A stretch of DNA of 48,680 nucleotides, taken from positions 1-48,680 of the IMG/VR virus record IMGVR_UViG_3300028490_000012. The stretch is one strand, 5' to 3'. This document shows positions 8,822-16,940 of the stretch, piece by piece. The notes under the pieces are model-generated. The model searched no databases and was not told the origin of the DNA. It saw nothing but the letters and a program-made list of their open reading frames with translations. The stretch comes from a virus. Numbering within the stretch: position 1 is the first letter of the stretch; each line of letters opens with the position of its first letter. Made by a program: the position numbers and the translations under genes.

Positions 8822-9577
8822 ATGAAAAATAGACTATTCGTGTGTGGAGATACTCACATACCTTCAGACATATATAAATTAAATTCAAGTAGCTTTCCAG
8901 AGCAATCTGAACTTACTAAAGATGATGTATTAGTTCAACTTGGTGATTTTGGTGGTATTTGGTACGCTCTTGGTTCTAACCGTGAACAAGAGTATTGGTT
9001 GAATTGGTTAGGAAATAAAAACTTCACAACAGCTGTAGTATTAGGCAATCATGAAAATTATGATATCATTGAAACTCTACCTTGGGAAACCAAATGGGGT
9101 AACGAAGTTCAATTCTATGAACTTGAAAATGGTAACAAAATATACTTTTTCAAGCGTGGTGCTATTTACAATATCAATGGACATAAATGTTTAACTATTG
9201 GTGGTGCTCACAGTATCGATAAAGCTCATAGAACTCCACATATCAGTTGGTGGGAACAAGAAGATATCACTTCTAAAGAAATTAGTAATTGTTTCGAAGA
9301 ACTTGATGAAAAGGGTTACGACGTGGATTACGTTTTAACTCATACTTGCCCATCCAGAATTGTGATGGAATTTGTGCATTTGACTATGTATAATCAAGGT
9401 AAAATAAAAGATACAACAGCAGAATTCTTAGATGAAATTGACAATAGAGTTGAATTCAAAAGTTGGCATTTCGGTCATATGCATACCCATTACAAACATA
9501 TAGATAATTATGATGACGGTCACACTGATGAATATACTTGTCACTACAATAATTCACCACTAGAATTAGGCGTATAG
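8822..9577 (+). CDS. Calcineurin-like metallophosphoesterase
   Basis: 251 aa with all family motifs in order: CGDTHIP (~8-14), QLGDFGG (~40), LGNHENYD (~76), a late THTCPSR and the C-terminal GHMHTH metal site. These bind two metals and hydrolyse phosphoesters. No signal peptide is seen, so it acts in the cytoplasm on an unknown nucleotide or protein. The next gene starts at the base after the stop. Confidence 0.88.
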   Translation: MKNRLFVCGDTHIPSDIYKLNSSSFPEQSELTKDDVLVQLGDFGGIWYALGSNREQEYWLNWLGNKNFTTAVVLGNHENYDIIETLPWETKWGNEVQFYELENGNKIYFFKRGAIYNINGHKCLTIGGAHSIDKAHRTPHISWWEQEDITSKEISNCFEELDEKGYDVDYVLTHTCPSRIVMEFVHLTMYNQGKIKDTTAEFLDEIDNRVEFKSWHFGHMHTHYKHIDNYDDGHTDEYTCHYNNSPLELGV

Positions 9578-10138
9578 ATGAGATGGGAATATAGAAGTGA
9601 TATACACGCTGATATTAAAAAAGTTCACACGAACCCAGGAATTGTACCCCAAGGGATTGTATTAGAAACGGTCGAACTTCAAGCAAGGGTTTTCGGGGAT
9701 TGGGCACCATCCCATGTACCAGAAAGAATAATAAGAGATACCTTGGCAAAAGCGATAGCAGATGAACTTGTCATTGATGTCGCTTGGTCAACTGATCCAA
9801 GATCTGGGTATTCTACGGGAAAATTCAGTTCAGTCGTTTACATGAAGCCTAATCTAAAGGAATTAAACGAAGCTAATAATAGAAAAGATAGTAGAATTCT
9901 AGAAATTAATAAAGAGAGATTAGTTTTAGAAAAGAAGTTTTTAAATACTTCGAAGGAACTATCGCGTACCGAAGATGAAAAGTTCAAATTAGAAATTAAA
10001 AACTCAAAATTAACCGTTGAAATGAATTGTAAATTTCATGATTATAGATTCCTATTGAAACAAGGTTTTAGAATGTTGTGGTTAGAAATTAAATGTGAAC
10101 TTTTTGCATTAGCTAGATTTGTACCTTTCAGGGGTTAA
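9578..10138 (+). CDS. Hypothetical protein with coiled-coil
   Basis: 186 aa, directly after the phosphoesterase and probably co-translated. The N-terminal ~95 residues look like a compact alpha/beta domain. Residues ~100-145 are a lysine/glutamate-rich coiled coil (LEINKERLVLEKKFLN), and the C-terminus is a hydrophobic helix with a basic end. No family recognised. Confidence 0.7.
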   Translation: MRWEYRSDIHADIKKVHTNPGIVPQGIVLETVELQARVFGDWAPSHVPERIIRDTLAKAIADELVIDVAWSTDPRSGYSTGKFSSVVYMKPNLKELNEANNRKDSRILEINKERLVLEKKFLNTSKELSRTEDEKFKLEIKNSKLTVEMNCKFHDYRFLLKQGFRMLWLEIKCELFALARFVPFRG

Positions 10139-10180
10139 ATTAAGTAAGATTTAAGCTACATTACGGTATAATAGAGTATA
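10139..10180 (+). promoter_or_regulatory. Phage promoter
   Basis: TTAAGTAAGATTTAAGC precedes GGTATAATAGAGTATA (-10 at 10167-10172). It drives the genes from 10199. Confidence 0.8.
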
Positions 10181-10198
10181 TAAAAAGAAAGGTTCGAA

Positions 10199-10381
10199 AT
10201 GACTAAGTTTGATAATCTATATAAAACAATCATGAATTCTACTTTAGAAGATATTACAAAAGACAAAATTCATGAACTTATTGATGCTGCGGAAGACAAA
10301 CTTGATTTCCTAAAGGTTGAAAGAGTTCATCGAATTCTTATTAGTGAAAAAACAAAAAATATGAAGGTATGTGCAAAATGA
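10199..10381 (+). CDS. Small helical protein, unknown function
   Basis: 60 aa, preceded by GAAAGGTTCGAA. Mostly charged helices (ITKDKIHELIDAAEDKL). It overlaps the following nucleotidyltransferase start by four bases (ATGA), so it may be a partner or a leader for translational coupling. No family recognised. Confidence 0.65.
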   Translation: MTKFDNLYKTIMNSTLEDITKDKIHELIDAAEDKLDFLKVERVHRILISEKTKNMKVCAK

Positions 10382-11421
10382 ATAAAGAATTAAAAGAGAA
10401 ATTAGAACAATTTGAAAAAGATAATCAAGCGACAGTTCTGTATGTTACGAAGTACGGTTCAAAGTTGTACGGGACAGATAATCCTAACTCTGATACTGAT
10501 TACAAAGGCGTATTCGTTCAGAACAAAGATTTAGTGCTTCTTAAAAAAGATATGGAACATTGGACTTCAAATTCAAACGATACAAACGAAAAGAACGGGG
10601 CTGAAGATGTTGATTTACAATTATTTTCAGTGCATAAATTCTTCACGTTGCTTCGAAAGGGTGAGACTGGTGCTCTAGATTTACTATTTAGTATGTGGGC
10701 AAAAGATACTGTTGTATTTGAGAATACTGTTTTTGTTGATCACATGCAAATGTACTACAAGAAATTCTTAAACAGAAAGCTACACAGCTTCACTGGGTAC
10801 GCAGTCGGTCAGGCTAAAAAGTACGGTGTTAAGGGTACAAGATATAAAGAATTGACTCAATTCAATGAGTGGTTTGGTGGTATGTACAATGAATATAAAG
10901 ATGAAAGACTTGGTTCAACATTTGAAGCAGTTAAGAAATTTACTGAAGCTAGTGGGTTCAAATATGTAAATGTTGTTCAGGCTCAAGGTCCAAAAACTGG
11001 TCCAGTTGATAACATGATAGATTACCTTGAAGTTCTCGGTAAGAAATACAGTGGTGATGTGACTGTTGGTTACTTCTTCGAACGCTCAGTTGAAATGGAA
11101 GAACAATTCGGTAACAGAGCCAAAAGTTCAGCCGAAGGCGTTGACTGGAAAGCACTTAGTCACTCTGTAAGAGTACTATTTGAAGTTGAGGAATTACTTG
11201 AAACTGGATTTGTGACATTTCCATTAAAAGAACGAGAATTCGTGACTGAAGTCAAAGAGGGTAAATTGCCCGTCGATGTGGTAATGTTATTTGTGAACGA
11301 AAAGTTGGATGTTGTAAAACAAAAGCTAGATACAAATACAACTTTACCAGAAGCGTCCGACCGTGAAACTATGGATTGGTTAGAGTTATGCTTCTTAGAA
11401 TGGTTTGGTAATTTTGACTAA
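10378..11421 (+). CDS. Predicted nucleotidyltransferase
   Basis: About 347 aa from the ATG at 10378, which overlaps the upstream stop; the ATG at 10369 is possible but less likely. Residues ~19-35 read KYGSKLYGTDNPNSDTDYKG: the GSxxYG motif and the DxD metal pair of the Pol-beta nucleotidyltransferase fold. EDVDLQLFSVHKFF supplies the third acidic position. Relatives include the large phage and bacterial families of unassigned nucleotidyltransferases, some in toxin systems. It could modify RNA ends or proteins. Confidence 0.8.
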   Translation: MNKELKEKLEQFEKDNQATVLYVTKYGSKLYGTDNPNSDTDYKGVFVQNKDLVLLKKDMEHWTSNSNDTNEKNGAEDVDLQLFSVHKFFTLLRKGETGALDLLFSMWAKDTVVFENTVFVDHMQMYYKKFLNRKLHSFTGYAVGQAKKYGVKGTRYKELTQFNEWFGGMYNEYKDERLGSTFEAVKKFTEASGFKYVNVVQAQGPKTGPVDNMIDYLEVLGKKYSGDVTVGYFFERSVEMEEQFGNRAKSSAEGVDWKALSHSVRVLFEVEELLETGFVTFPLKEREFVTEVKEGKLPVDVVMLFVNEKLDVVKQKLDTNTTLPEASDRETMDWLELCFLEWFGNFD

Positions 11422-11435
11422 GACGATGATGAAGT

Positions 11436-11831
11436 ATGAATCTAATTGAAGTTCCAGTTTTATTGACGCTGAACAAAGATATAGGTGATGGAATGATTTT
11501 CGAATTAAGGGATTTTATTCCGGCACTATTGAAGGCTATTGAAAAAGAGTGTTTTGTGTATTTTGCGCAGGATGTGAACGAAGATTTAGATTTAATGAAC
11601 GCAGTTGGTAAGGTTCATGATTTCTCAACAAGTGATGATGGTAAGGTCACTTTGAAGGTTGATTTCTTAGATGTACCACATAGTCAGGCTACACTTCAAC
11701 GGCTACAAAAGGGTTGGACCACAACTTCTATGAAGGCACTTGGTCGAATTAGATCCGATAAAACGGTTGATGACATAGTAATATTGGGATTTGTTGAATC
11801 CCTACAAAAGGAAAAAATAAATGTTATATAG
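11436..11831 (+). CDS. Hypothetical protein
   Basis: 131 aa alpha/beta protein with no motif I recognise. An internal region (GKVHDFSTSDDGKVTLKVDF) looks like a beta-hairpin. Its 3' end overlaps the start of the YqeY-like gene by 11 bases, so the two are probably coupled. Confidence 0.7.
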   Translation: MNLIEVPVLLTLNKDIGDGMIFELRDFIPALLKAIEKECFVYFAQDVNEDLDLMNAVGKVHDFSTSDDGKVTLKVDFLDVPHSQATLQRLQKGWTTTSMKALGRIRSDKTVDDIVILGFVESLQKEKINVI

Positions 11832-12285
11832 AATTAAAGCTGACTTATTGACAGCAAGAAAAGCAAAAGACAAATTCACAGCAGGAATTTTAGGAACATT
11901 AGTTTCTGAAGGTGCTATGATTGGTAAGGATATGGGAAATAGAGAAACTACTGACGCAGAAATGCAGAAGTTGATATTGAAGTTTAAGAAAGGTGCTAAT
12001 GATACATTAGAATTACTCGGGGCTTCGATTGACAATATTCTAGGTTCTACAAAAGAGAATGCTGGCAAGTGTTTAGAACTTGCATTAGAAATTGGTGTAT
12101 ATAACGGTTATCTACCAACTCAATTATCAGAAGATGAAATTGAAAAAGAAGTTGGTTTTTACTTACAAGCTAATGATGACAAAGCAAACATCGGTTCAGT
12201 TATGGGTCATTTCAGAAGTAACTTCGATGGTCAATATGATGGTAAGGTTCTAGCGAAAATTACGAATAAAGTATTGAAGGGTTAA
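11821..12285 (+). CDS. GatB/YqeY family protein
   Basis: 154 aa, the usual YqeY length. It matches the family pattern: an N-terminal DLLTARKAKDKFTAGILGTL helix, a central segment leading to LPTQLSEDEIE, and a C-terminal NIGSVMGHF, which corresponds to the conserved GxxMG element. YqeY proteins resemble the tRNA-binding tail of the GatB amidotransferase subunit. In a phage with this many tRNA-like RNAs a tRNA-binding role is attractive but inferred. Confidence 0.82.
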   Translation: MLYRIKADLLTARKAKDKFTAGILGTLVSEGAMIGKDMGNRETTDAEMQKLILKFKKGANDTLELLGASIDNILGSTKENAGKCLELALEIGVYNGYLPTQLSEDEIEKEVGFYLQANDDKANIGSVMGHFRSNFDGQYDGKVLAKITNKVLKG

Positions 12286-12286
12286 T

Positions 12287-12784
12287 ATGAAAGTCATAGA
12301 GGCAATTTTATTCGCATCAGAGAAGCATAAGGGGCAAGTTCGAAGAGGTTCTAAATTACCTTATGTCACTCACCCAATTATCGTATCTGAGTTATTGAGA
12401 AAATATAAGGGTGATTCAAAACATATAACAAGCCTTGTATGTGCTGCGATACTTCATGATGTATTGGAAGATACTGACGCTACAATTCAGGAAATTGTAG
12501 AAAAGTTCGGTGATATGACTGCTTCCCTTGTTATAGAATTAACCTCAAATGACGAACTTATTGAATTCTATGGTAAGAACGAATTTCTAATTCAGAAGAT
12601 GTTAAAAATGACATCTTACGCCTTAGTAATAAAATTATGTGACAGACTTTCAAACATACTTGATGGACCAAAACCAGCGTATTTGAATGACACAAAAGTG
12701 ATGATAGACACACTAGAAGCTGAATTAGACTTAACTAGGACTGAAAAGGCTATTATTATTGAGATTAGGAAAGTTTTGAATTGA
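12287..12784 (+). CDS. HD-domain (p)ppGpp hydrolase-like protein
   Basis: 165 aa. Motifs: AILFASEKHKGQVRRGSKLPYVTHP at the N-terminus, AAILHDVLEDT (the HD pair followed by ED), and a C-terminal IKLCDRLSNILDG with the final metal aspartate. This is the small stand-alone SpoT/MESH1-type hydrolase arrangement, with no synthetase domain. It would lower host alarmone during infection. Its stop overlaps the next TTG start. Confidence 0.85.
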   Translation: MKVIEAILFASEKHKGQVRRGSKLPYVTHPIIVSELLRKYKGDSKHITSLVCAAILHDVLEDTDATIQEIVEKFGDMTASLVIELTSNDELIEFYGKNEFLIQKMLKMTSYALVIKLCDRLSNILDGPKPAYLNDTKVMIDTLEAELDLTRTEKAIIIEIRKVLN

Positions 12785-13011
12785 ACGATATTCAACTATT
12801 CAGGGTTCGGTGGAGGGTAGTCGATGAAGTCTACTCTGAACTTTCTATAGATGGATTTGAAAGATGGTCTCGCTCAGAGCGTATGACTACTGCTCGGATT
12901 AAATTGATGTATAGAGAGTTTCCTGGTATGGAATTTGGATTAGAAACTATTAAATTCAAATTCAAGGGGAATAAAATGTTAGTAATGAAATCAGAATGGG
13001 TTTGGGATTAA
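12781..13011 (+). CDS. Small hypothetical protein, TTG start
   Basis: 76 aa from a TTG that overlaps the preceding stop (TTGA). Rich in arginine and tryptophan (FRVRWRVVDE, KSEWVWD). No motif recognised. The unusual start and the overlap suggest coupled low-level expression with the hydrolase. Confidence 0.55.
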   Translation: MNDIQLFRVRWRVVDEVYSELSIDGFERWSRSERMTTARIKLMYREFPGMEFGLETIKFKFKGNKMLVMKSEWVWD

Positions 13012-13048
13012 GCAAGGTTTAAGCTACATTAGGGTATAATAGTATATA
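13008..13048 (+). promoter_or_regulatory. Phage promoter
   Basis: TTAAGCAAGGTTTAAGC precedes GGTATAATAGTATA (-10 at 13035-13040). It is almost identical to the promoter at 13988. Confidence 0.8.
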
Positions 13049-13066
13049 AAGTTTGAAAGGCTTAAA

Positions 13067-13729
13067 ATGAGAAACATAACTGGAAGAGCATGGGAAAATG
13101 GTTTAAGTAACCTTGATGAATTAATGTCGTGGATGTATGACAAAGAAATCATGAATAAGGGTGAAAGAGAAAGAAAAGATAGTATTTTTAGACAATACAA
13201 AAGATATTACAATGATGGTGATGCTCCTCGTGGAGTACTTAGAAAGTATGGTATTACTAAATACAATACAGTTATGGTTGAATTGAAATTAGAACACTAT
13301 TTGAATGATTTCATTGTAGAGATTCTAGAGAAATATCAAGGTAAGTACAGTAGACAAGATTTCTACCTTGATAGAAACATAGGAAGATTGAAAGATCTTC
13401 TTTCAAATGTTGAACGCCTTGATGCATATTCTACACCTTATTGGGCATATAGAACCTCTGCAAACATTGGTAATGAGGGTATTGTCGAATATGGTAAGCA
13501 AATTGAATTGTTGTATAAATCAGCAAGAGAAGAATTTGACCAAAGTAATAAAGGGCTTGGACTTGAAAATAACACACTAGAATACGCATCACAAAGAGAT
13601 GATGTAACACTTACGGAAAATTTCAAATTGAGTTACAAATCTCTTTTGATAGAAATGGTTGATTTTGCGGTACTTATTAAAAATAGCATCGCAATTCTAG
13701 AAGCAACGAAAATAAAAATAAAACTTTAA
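13067..13729 (+). CDS. Hypothetical protein
   Basis: 220 aa, largely helical and charged, preceded by GAAAGGCTTAAA. It contains ERERKDSIFRQYKRYYND near residue 40 and a hydrophobic C-terminal helix ending in a lysine tail. No family recognised. It shares its promoter with the small membrane protein downstream. Confidence 0.7.
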   Translation: MRNITGRAWENGLSNLDELMSWMYDKEIMNKGERERKDSIFRQYKRYYNDGDAPRGVLRKYGITKYNTVMVELKLEHYLNDFIVEILEKYQGKYSRQDFYLDRNIGRLKDLLSNVERLDAYSTPYWAYRTSANIGNEGIVEYGKQIELLYKSAREEFDQSNKGLGLENNTLEYASQRDDVTLTENFKLSYKSLLIEMVDFAVLIKNSIAILEATKIKIKL

Positions 13730-13738
13730 GGAGTTTAA

Positions 13739-13987
13739 ATGAAAAGTGATAATACAGTAGTATTTGTGATAGGTGTGATTTTAATGTTGGTAGCAGCATG
13801 GTTTGGTGCCACTGCGTTCTTCGGCTTAGTGGGAGATTTATATACTTGGTTAGATTCCCATATTTGGGCGTTCTTCGCTGGTATCATAGCGTTCTTTTTA
13901 TCACTGTGGATAGTTGGTCTAATGTTACAAATTACAGTGGTTGTGCTTGCATTAATACTTGGTGTGTTATCAACTTTATTCGGGTAA
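13739..13987 (+). CDS. Small two-helix membrane protein
   Basis: 82 aa with hydrophobic stretches at residues ~7-30 and ~43-80 separated by a short tryptophan-containing loop. The start follows AAGGAGTTTAA. Holin-like in shape, but there is no lysis gene nearby, so I call only a membrane protein. Confidence 0.65.
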   Translation: MKSDNTVVFVIGVILMLVAAWFGATAFFGLVGDLYTWLDSHIWAFFAGIIAFFLSLWIVGLMLQITVVVLALILGVLSTLFG

Positions 13988-14030
13988 ATTAAGCAAGGTT
14001 TAAGCTACATTAGGGTATAATAGTATATAA
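13988..14030 (+). promoter_or_regulatory. Phage promoter
   Basis: TTAAGCAAGGTTTAAGC precedes GGTATAATAGTATA (-10 at 14016-14021). It starts the operon 14047-15827. Confidence 0.8.
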
Positions 14031-14046
14031 ACTAAAAAGGCTTAAT

Positions 14047-14313
14047 ATGTTATTACGAGAAAACCACCCAAGATTTCATGCTATGATTCAAGAGCATGGT
14101 ACTATGTCTGAAAAAATTGATTATTTTAATATATTGGTTTTACTTGATACGGCTTCAATTTTCAATGCACCATTAGTTTTGGCTAAGGAAATTGAAAGAT
14201 TGGAATTAAAGGGTATCGAAGATTTAGGAATTTATCAAGAAATATTCGGGTTAGTGGCAAGAGATAACTTTTGGTTCATTGACGAAACGTTTGAATTACC
14301 ATATTACATATAA
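14047..14313 (+). CDS. Hypothetical protein
   Basis: 88 aa helical protein with no recognised motif. The start follows AAAAAGGCTTAAT. First gene of an operon that ends with a CCA-adding-type enzyme and two small ORFs. Confidence 0.65.
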   Translation: MLLRENHPRFHAMIQEHGTMSEKIDYFNILVLLDTASIFNAPLVLAKEIERLELKGIEDLGIYQEIFGLVARDNFWFIDETFELPYYI

Positions 14314-14322
14314 AGGCTTAAA

Positions 14323-14631
14323 ATGAAAATCTATAAACAGTTAGTGACTAAATCAAATTTACCAGAATATCACTTAGATCACACTTGTGACTATGGTAGT
14401 TTGAAACAAGAGTTATTTGATTTGGGATATGGTAAATCAGACTTTAGTATAATTTGCCATTCAGGATATGATATGAAAGAAGTTATTCGTCTTATTAAAA
14501 GTAAGATCAGAAAAGACTCTGAAGCACTAGAAATAATTAAGGGTTATTTATTAACGGAAGAAACTTTTATTAATTTAAAAGACACTTTGTATTACCCAAT
14601 GATTAAGAGAATTCCACCACAAAGCATATAA
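14323..14631 (+). CDS. Hypothetical protein
   Basis: 102 aa, alpha/beta in appearance, with histidines and aspartates clustered at residues 16-24 (YHLDHTCDYG). That might bind metal, but it matches no family I know. It lies between its promoter-proximal neighbour and the CCA-type enzyme with about 10-base gaps. Confidence 0.65.
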   Translation: MKIYKQLVTKSNLPEYHLDHTCDYGSLKQELFDLGYGKSDFSIICHSGYDMKEVIRLIKSKIRKDSEALEIIKGYLLTEETFINLKDTLYYPMIKRIPPQSI

Positions 14632-14640
14632 AGGATATTT

Positions 14641-15312
14641 ATGGAGAAAAAATTAGTAAAAATGTTTACCGACAATGTTGTTCTCCTAGAGGTCAGTATG
14701 ATTCTTCTATCTGTGACTGATGAATGTTACCTTGTTGGTGGTGCTGTAAGAAACGCACTTTACGGAAAAGAAGCTAAAGACTTTGACTTCACGGTTGGTA
14801 ACACGGGTTACGATAAACTGTCCGATGCGTTTGAACAAGCAGATTGGACAATCAAAGAAACGGGTAAAGAATTTCTTGTACTTATGGTAACTAAGGTTAT
14901 CAACGGTAAGAGAGAAGAATTCGAAATTGCAATGCTTAGAAAGGATGGGATGTATGTTAATGGTCGCAGACCAGAGGGTGTTGAAACGGGTACGCTTCTA
15001 GAAGATGCTATGCGTAGAGACTTCTCTATTAACAGCCTTTACTTCTGCCTTAAGACGGGAAAAGTAATTGACCCCACACGTAAAGGTATGCAAGACCTTA
15101 GAGACCGAGTATTGCGTTTTAACGGTAAGGCAAAAGAGCGAATGGAAGAAGATTATCTTAGAATGTACAGAGGTCTTAGATTTCTTCAACTTTTTAACCT
15201 TACTTGGGCACAAGGTACAGAAAGGGTTTTCAATAGAATGTTCCTAGAACATAGTCAAAAGGTGAACCCACAAAGGGTTCTTAACGAGCTAAATAAAATG
15301 GCGAGGGGTTAA
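14641..15312 (+). CDS. cca: CCA-adding / poly(A) polymerase-type nucleotidyltransferase
   Basis: 223 aa, about half a full bacterial CCA enzyme. It has the class II head: YLVGGAVRNAL (GGxVRD-like) at ~33-43, AKDFDFTVG with the DxD metal pair, AMRRDFSINSLYF as the RRDF motif, then the neck with EDYLRMYRGLRF. The body and tail domains are missing. It could add or repair 3' CCA on phage tRNAs, several of which lack an encoded CCA in this window. The short length leaves open a specialised function. Confidence 0.85.
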   Translation: MEKKLVKMFTDNVVLLEVSMILLSVTDECYLVGGAVRNALYGKEAKDFDFTVGNTGYDKLSDAFEQADWTIKETGKEFLVLMVTKVINGKREEFEIAMLRKDGMYVNGRRPEGVETGTLLEDAMRRDFSINSLYFCLKTGKVIDPTRKGMQDLRDRVLRFNGKAKERMEEDYLRMYRGLRFLQLFNLTWAQGTERVFNRMFLEHSQKVNPQRVLNELNKMARG

Positions 15313-15313
15313 T

Positions 15314-15565
15314 ATGAAGAAAATATTTATGGCGTTGGTACTTTTATCAACGCTAGTTTTTGCGAAGGTAGATGTAATTGAAGCAGTGAGTGCTAGAGTA
15401 AATGAAATGAGTTACAATGATAAAGTTTCTTATCAGGAAATTTGCGTCGATGGAAAATTATTCATTTCGGTGATTGCTTCATCAGGTGTATCAATAACTC
15501 AGGTCATGGAATACGATTATTCATATCAAGAGACATCAGCAGTGTCGTGTAAAAATGGGAAATAA
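15314..15565 (+). CDS. Small exported protein
   Basis: 83 aa starting MKKIFMALVLLSTLVFAKV, a clear signal peptide (basic N-end, hydrophobic core, probable cut after VFA). The mature part has two cysteines that could form a disulfide in the periplasm. No family recognised. Superinfection-exclusion proteins often look like this, but that is only a possibility. Confidence 0.7.
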   Translation: MKKIFMALVLLSTLVFAKVDVIEAVSARVNEMSYNDKVSYQEICVDGKLFISVIASSGVSITQVMEYDYSYQETSAVSCKNGK

Positions 15566-15827
15566 CTCATTAACTTATGTTAAAACAAATGTCTCCATTA
15601 ACTTAAATGGAGAAGCAAAGATCGGCTTCTCAGTCGGTGGAAAACACTATAATTTAGATTTACCAGATTTTGATACGAGCTTCCATGAATTCGATTTCAC
15701 ACATTCTGACGGAGACGGTGATCATTACGACGGCATATTGGATGGTGATAGAATTGCTGAGTTATATGAATTCGATTTCTTTCCAACTGAATTAATCAAT
15801 ATCACCACTACATTACGACAAAATTAA
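15555..15827 (+). CDS. Hypothetical acidic protein
   Basis: 90 aa, overlapping the exported-protein gene by 11 bases in another frame. Very rich in aspartate and phenylalanine (FDFTHSDGDGDHYDGILDGD), reminiscent of a calcium-binding loop but without a full EF-hand. Last gene before the NrdB promoter. Confidence 0.6.
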   Translation: MGNNSLTYVKTNVSINLNGEAKIGFSVGGKHYNLDLPDFDTSFHEFDFTHSDGDGDHYDGILDGDRIAELYEFDFFPTELINITTTLRQN

Positions 15828-15862
15828 GCCAATATTAAGCTTCTTATATTATAATTAATCTG
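15823..15862 (+). promoter_or_regulatory. Phage promoter upstream of nrdBA
   Basis: TTAAGCCAATATTAAGC precedes a TATAAT at 15850-15855. It is followed at 15900 by a three-codon mini-ORF (ATG AGT TAA) in a TTAAATAACTCA element and then the nrdB ribosome site. Confidence 0.7.
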
Positions 15863-15935
15863 AATATATATTAAGAAAATACATAAAAGGAAGCTTTGAA
15901 TGAGTTAAATAACTCACATTAAAGGAGAAAAATGA

Positions 15936-16940
15936 ATGATTAAAGAAGAAAAAACTATACCACTAGAGGTTCCGAGTTTATTTGGTGATTACCAATATCC
16001 CGAAGCTAATGAAATTCGTAAAAAACAACAAGATATTTTTTGGACAGAACAAGAAATACCAGTAGAAAAAGACATACATGATTTTAGACATAATATGAGT
16101 TTTCATCAATTTAATTTGTCGAGTATAACGCTTGATTTATTTGTAGAAATTGAACAAAAGGTCGGTGACGTTTGGGAAAAGATCTCAACTTGGTTTCCTC
16201 ACTCAGAAATAGAAGGTGCTTGTACACAAATTGCTGCTATGGAAAAGTCAGTTCACGCGTTTTTCTATCAAAAGATGTCAGATGAAATGAATATTGACCC
16301 AGAAACTACTGCGGAAAATCAAGAAACGATATTAGTATTGAAAAGCAAACTTTCAATGTTGAATGAAATAACTAAAAATCTATCAGATAACAAGGCGTTA
16401 TCACTAGCAACAGTATCTATGATAGAACAAGTTTTATTATTTAGTAACTTTGCTATGTTAAAATCTTTTCAAGCTAATGGTCACAACCTCATTACTAATA
16501 CAATCACTGGTGTTGATTTTGTAGTACAAGATGAAACACTTCATGGTGTTTTTGCAACTTACTTACATAATACATACATCAAAGAACACGGGAGTAATTT
16601 CGATAAAAGAACACATAATAAAAATGTATCTAATTTAGTTAAGGAAATCATTGCTCACGAAGACGCAGTAATTGATTTTGTGTTCAAGGGAGTAGATTCA
16701 ATAAATGATATCACACCCGATCAACTTAAAGCTTTCATCCGTTCAAGGGCAGATTTAACTCTAATAGAACTTAATTCAAGACCAATGTACAATATAGAAA
16801 TCAATCCAATCGCTGAATGGTTTTATAAGGGTGCTAACTCAATTAAAATGCATGATTTTTTCGTTTCAGGTACATCCAGTTATAGAAGAAGTTGGAAAAC
16901 AAATAACTTATCAAGATTACCAAACACAAGGAAAAAATAA
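15936..16940 (+). CDS. nrdB: Ribonucleotide reductase small subunit
   Basis: 334 aa ferritin-like R2 protein. The helix pattern fits NrdB: E at IEGACTQIAAMEKSVHAFF carries the ExxH iron ligands, and a later VVQDETLHGVFATYL provides the second E..H pair. Start at 15936, after AAAGGAGAAAAATGA; the overlapping ATG at 15932 is closed by a stop. It forms the diferric-tyrosyl radical used by NrdA, encoded immediately downstream with a one-base overlap. Confidence 0.9.
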   Translation: MIKEEKTIPLEVPSLFGDYQYPEANEIRKKQQDIFWTEQEIPVEKDIHDFRHNMSFHQFNLSSITLDLFVEIEQKVGDVWEKISTWFPHSEIEGACTQIAAMEKSVHAFFYQKMSDEMNIDPETTAENQETILVLKSKLSMLNEITKNLSDNKALSLATVSMIEQVLLFSNFAMLKSFQANGHNLITNTITGVDFVVQDETLHGVFATYLHNTYIKEHGSNFDKRTHNKNVSNLVKEIIAHEDAVIDFVFKGVDSINDITPDQLKAFIRSRADLTLIELNSRPMYNIEINPIAEWFYKGANSIKMHDFFVSGTSSYRRSWKTNNLSRLPNTRKK

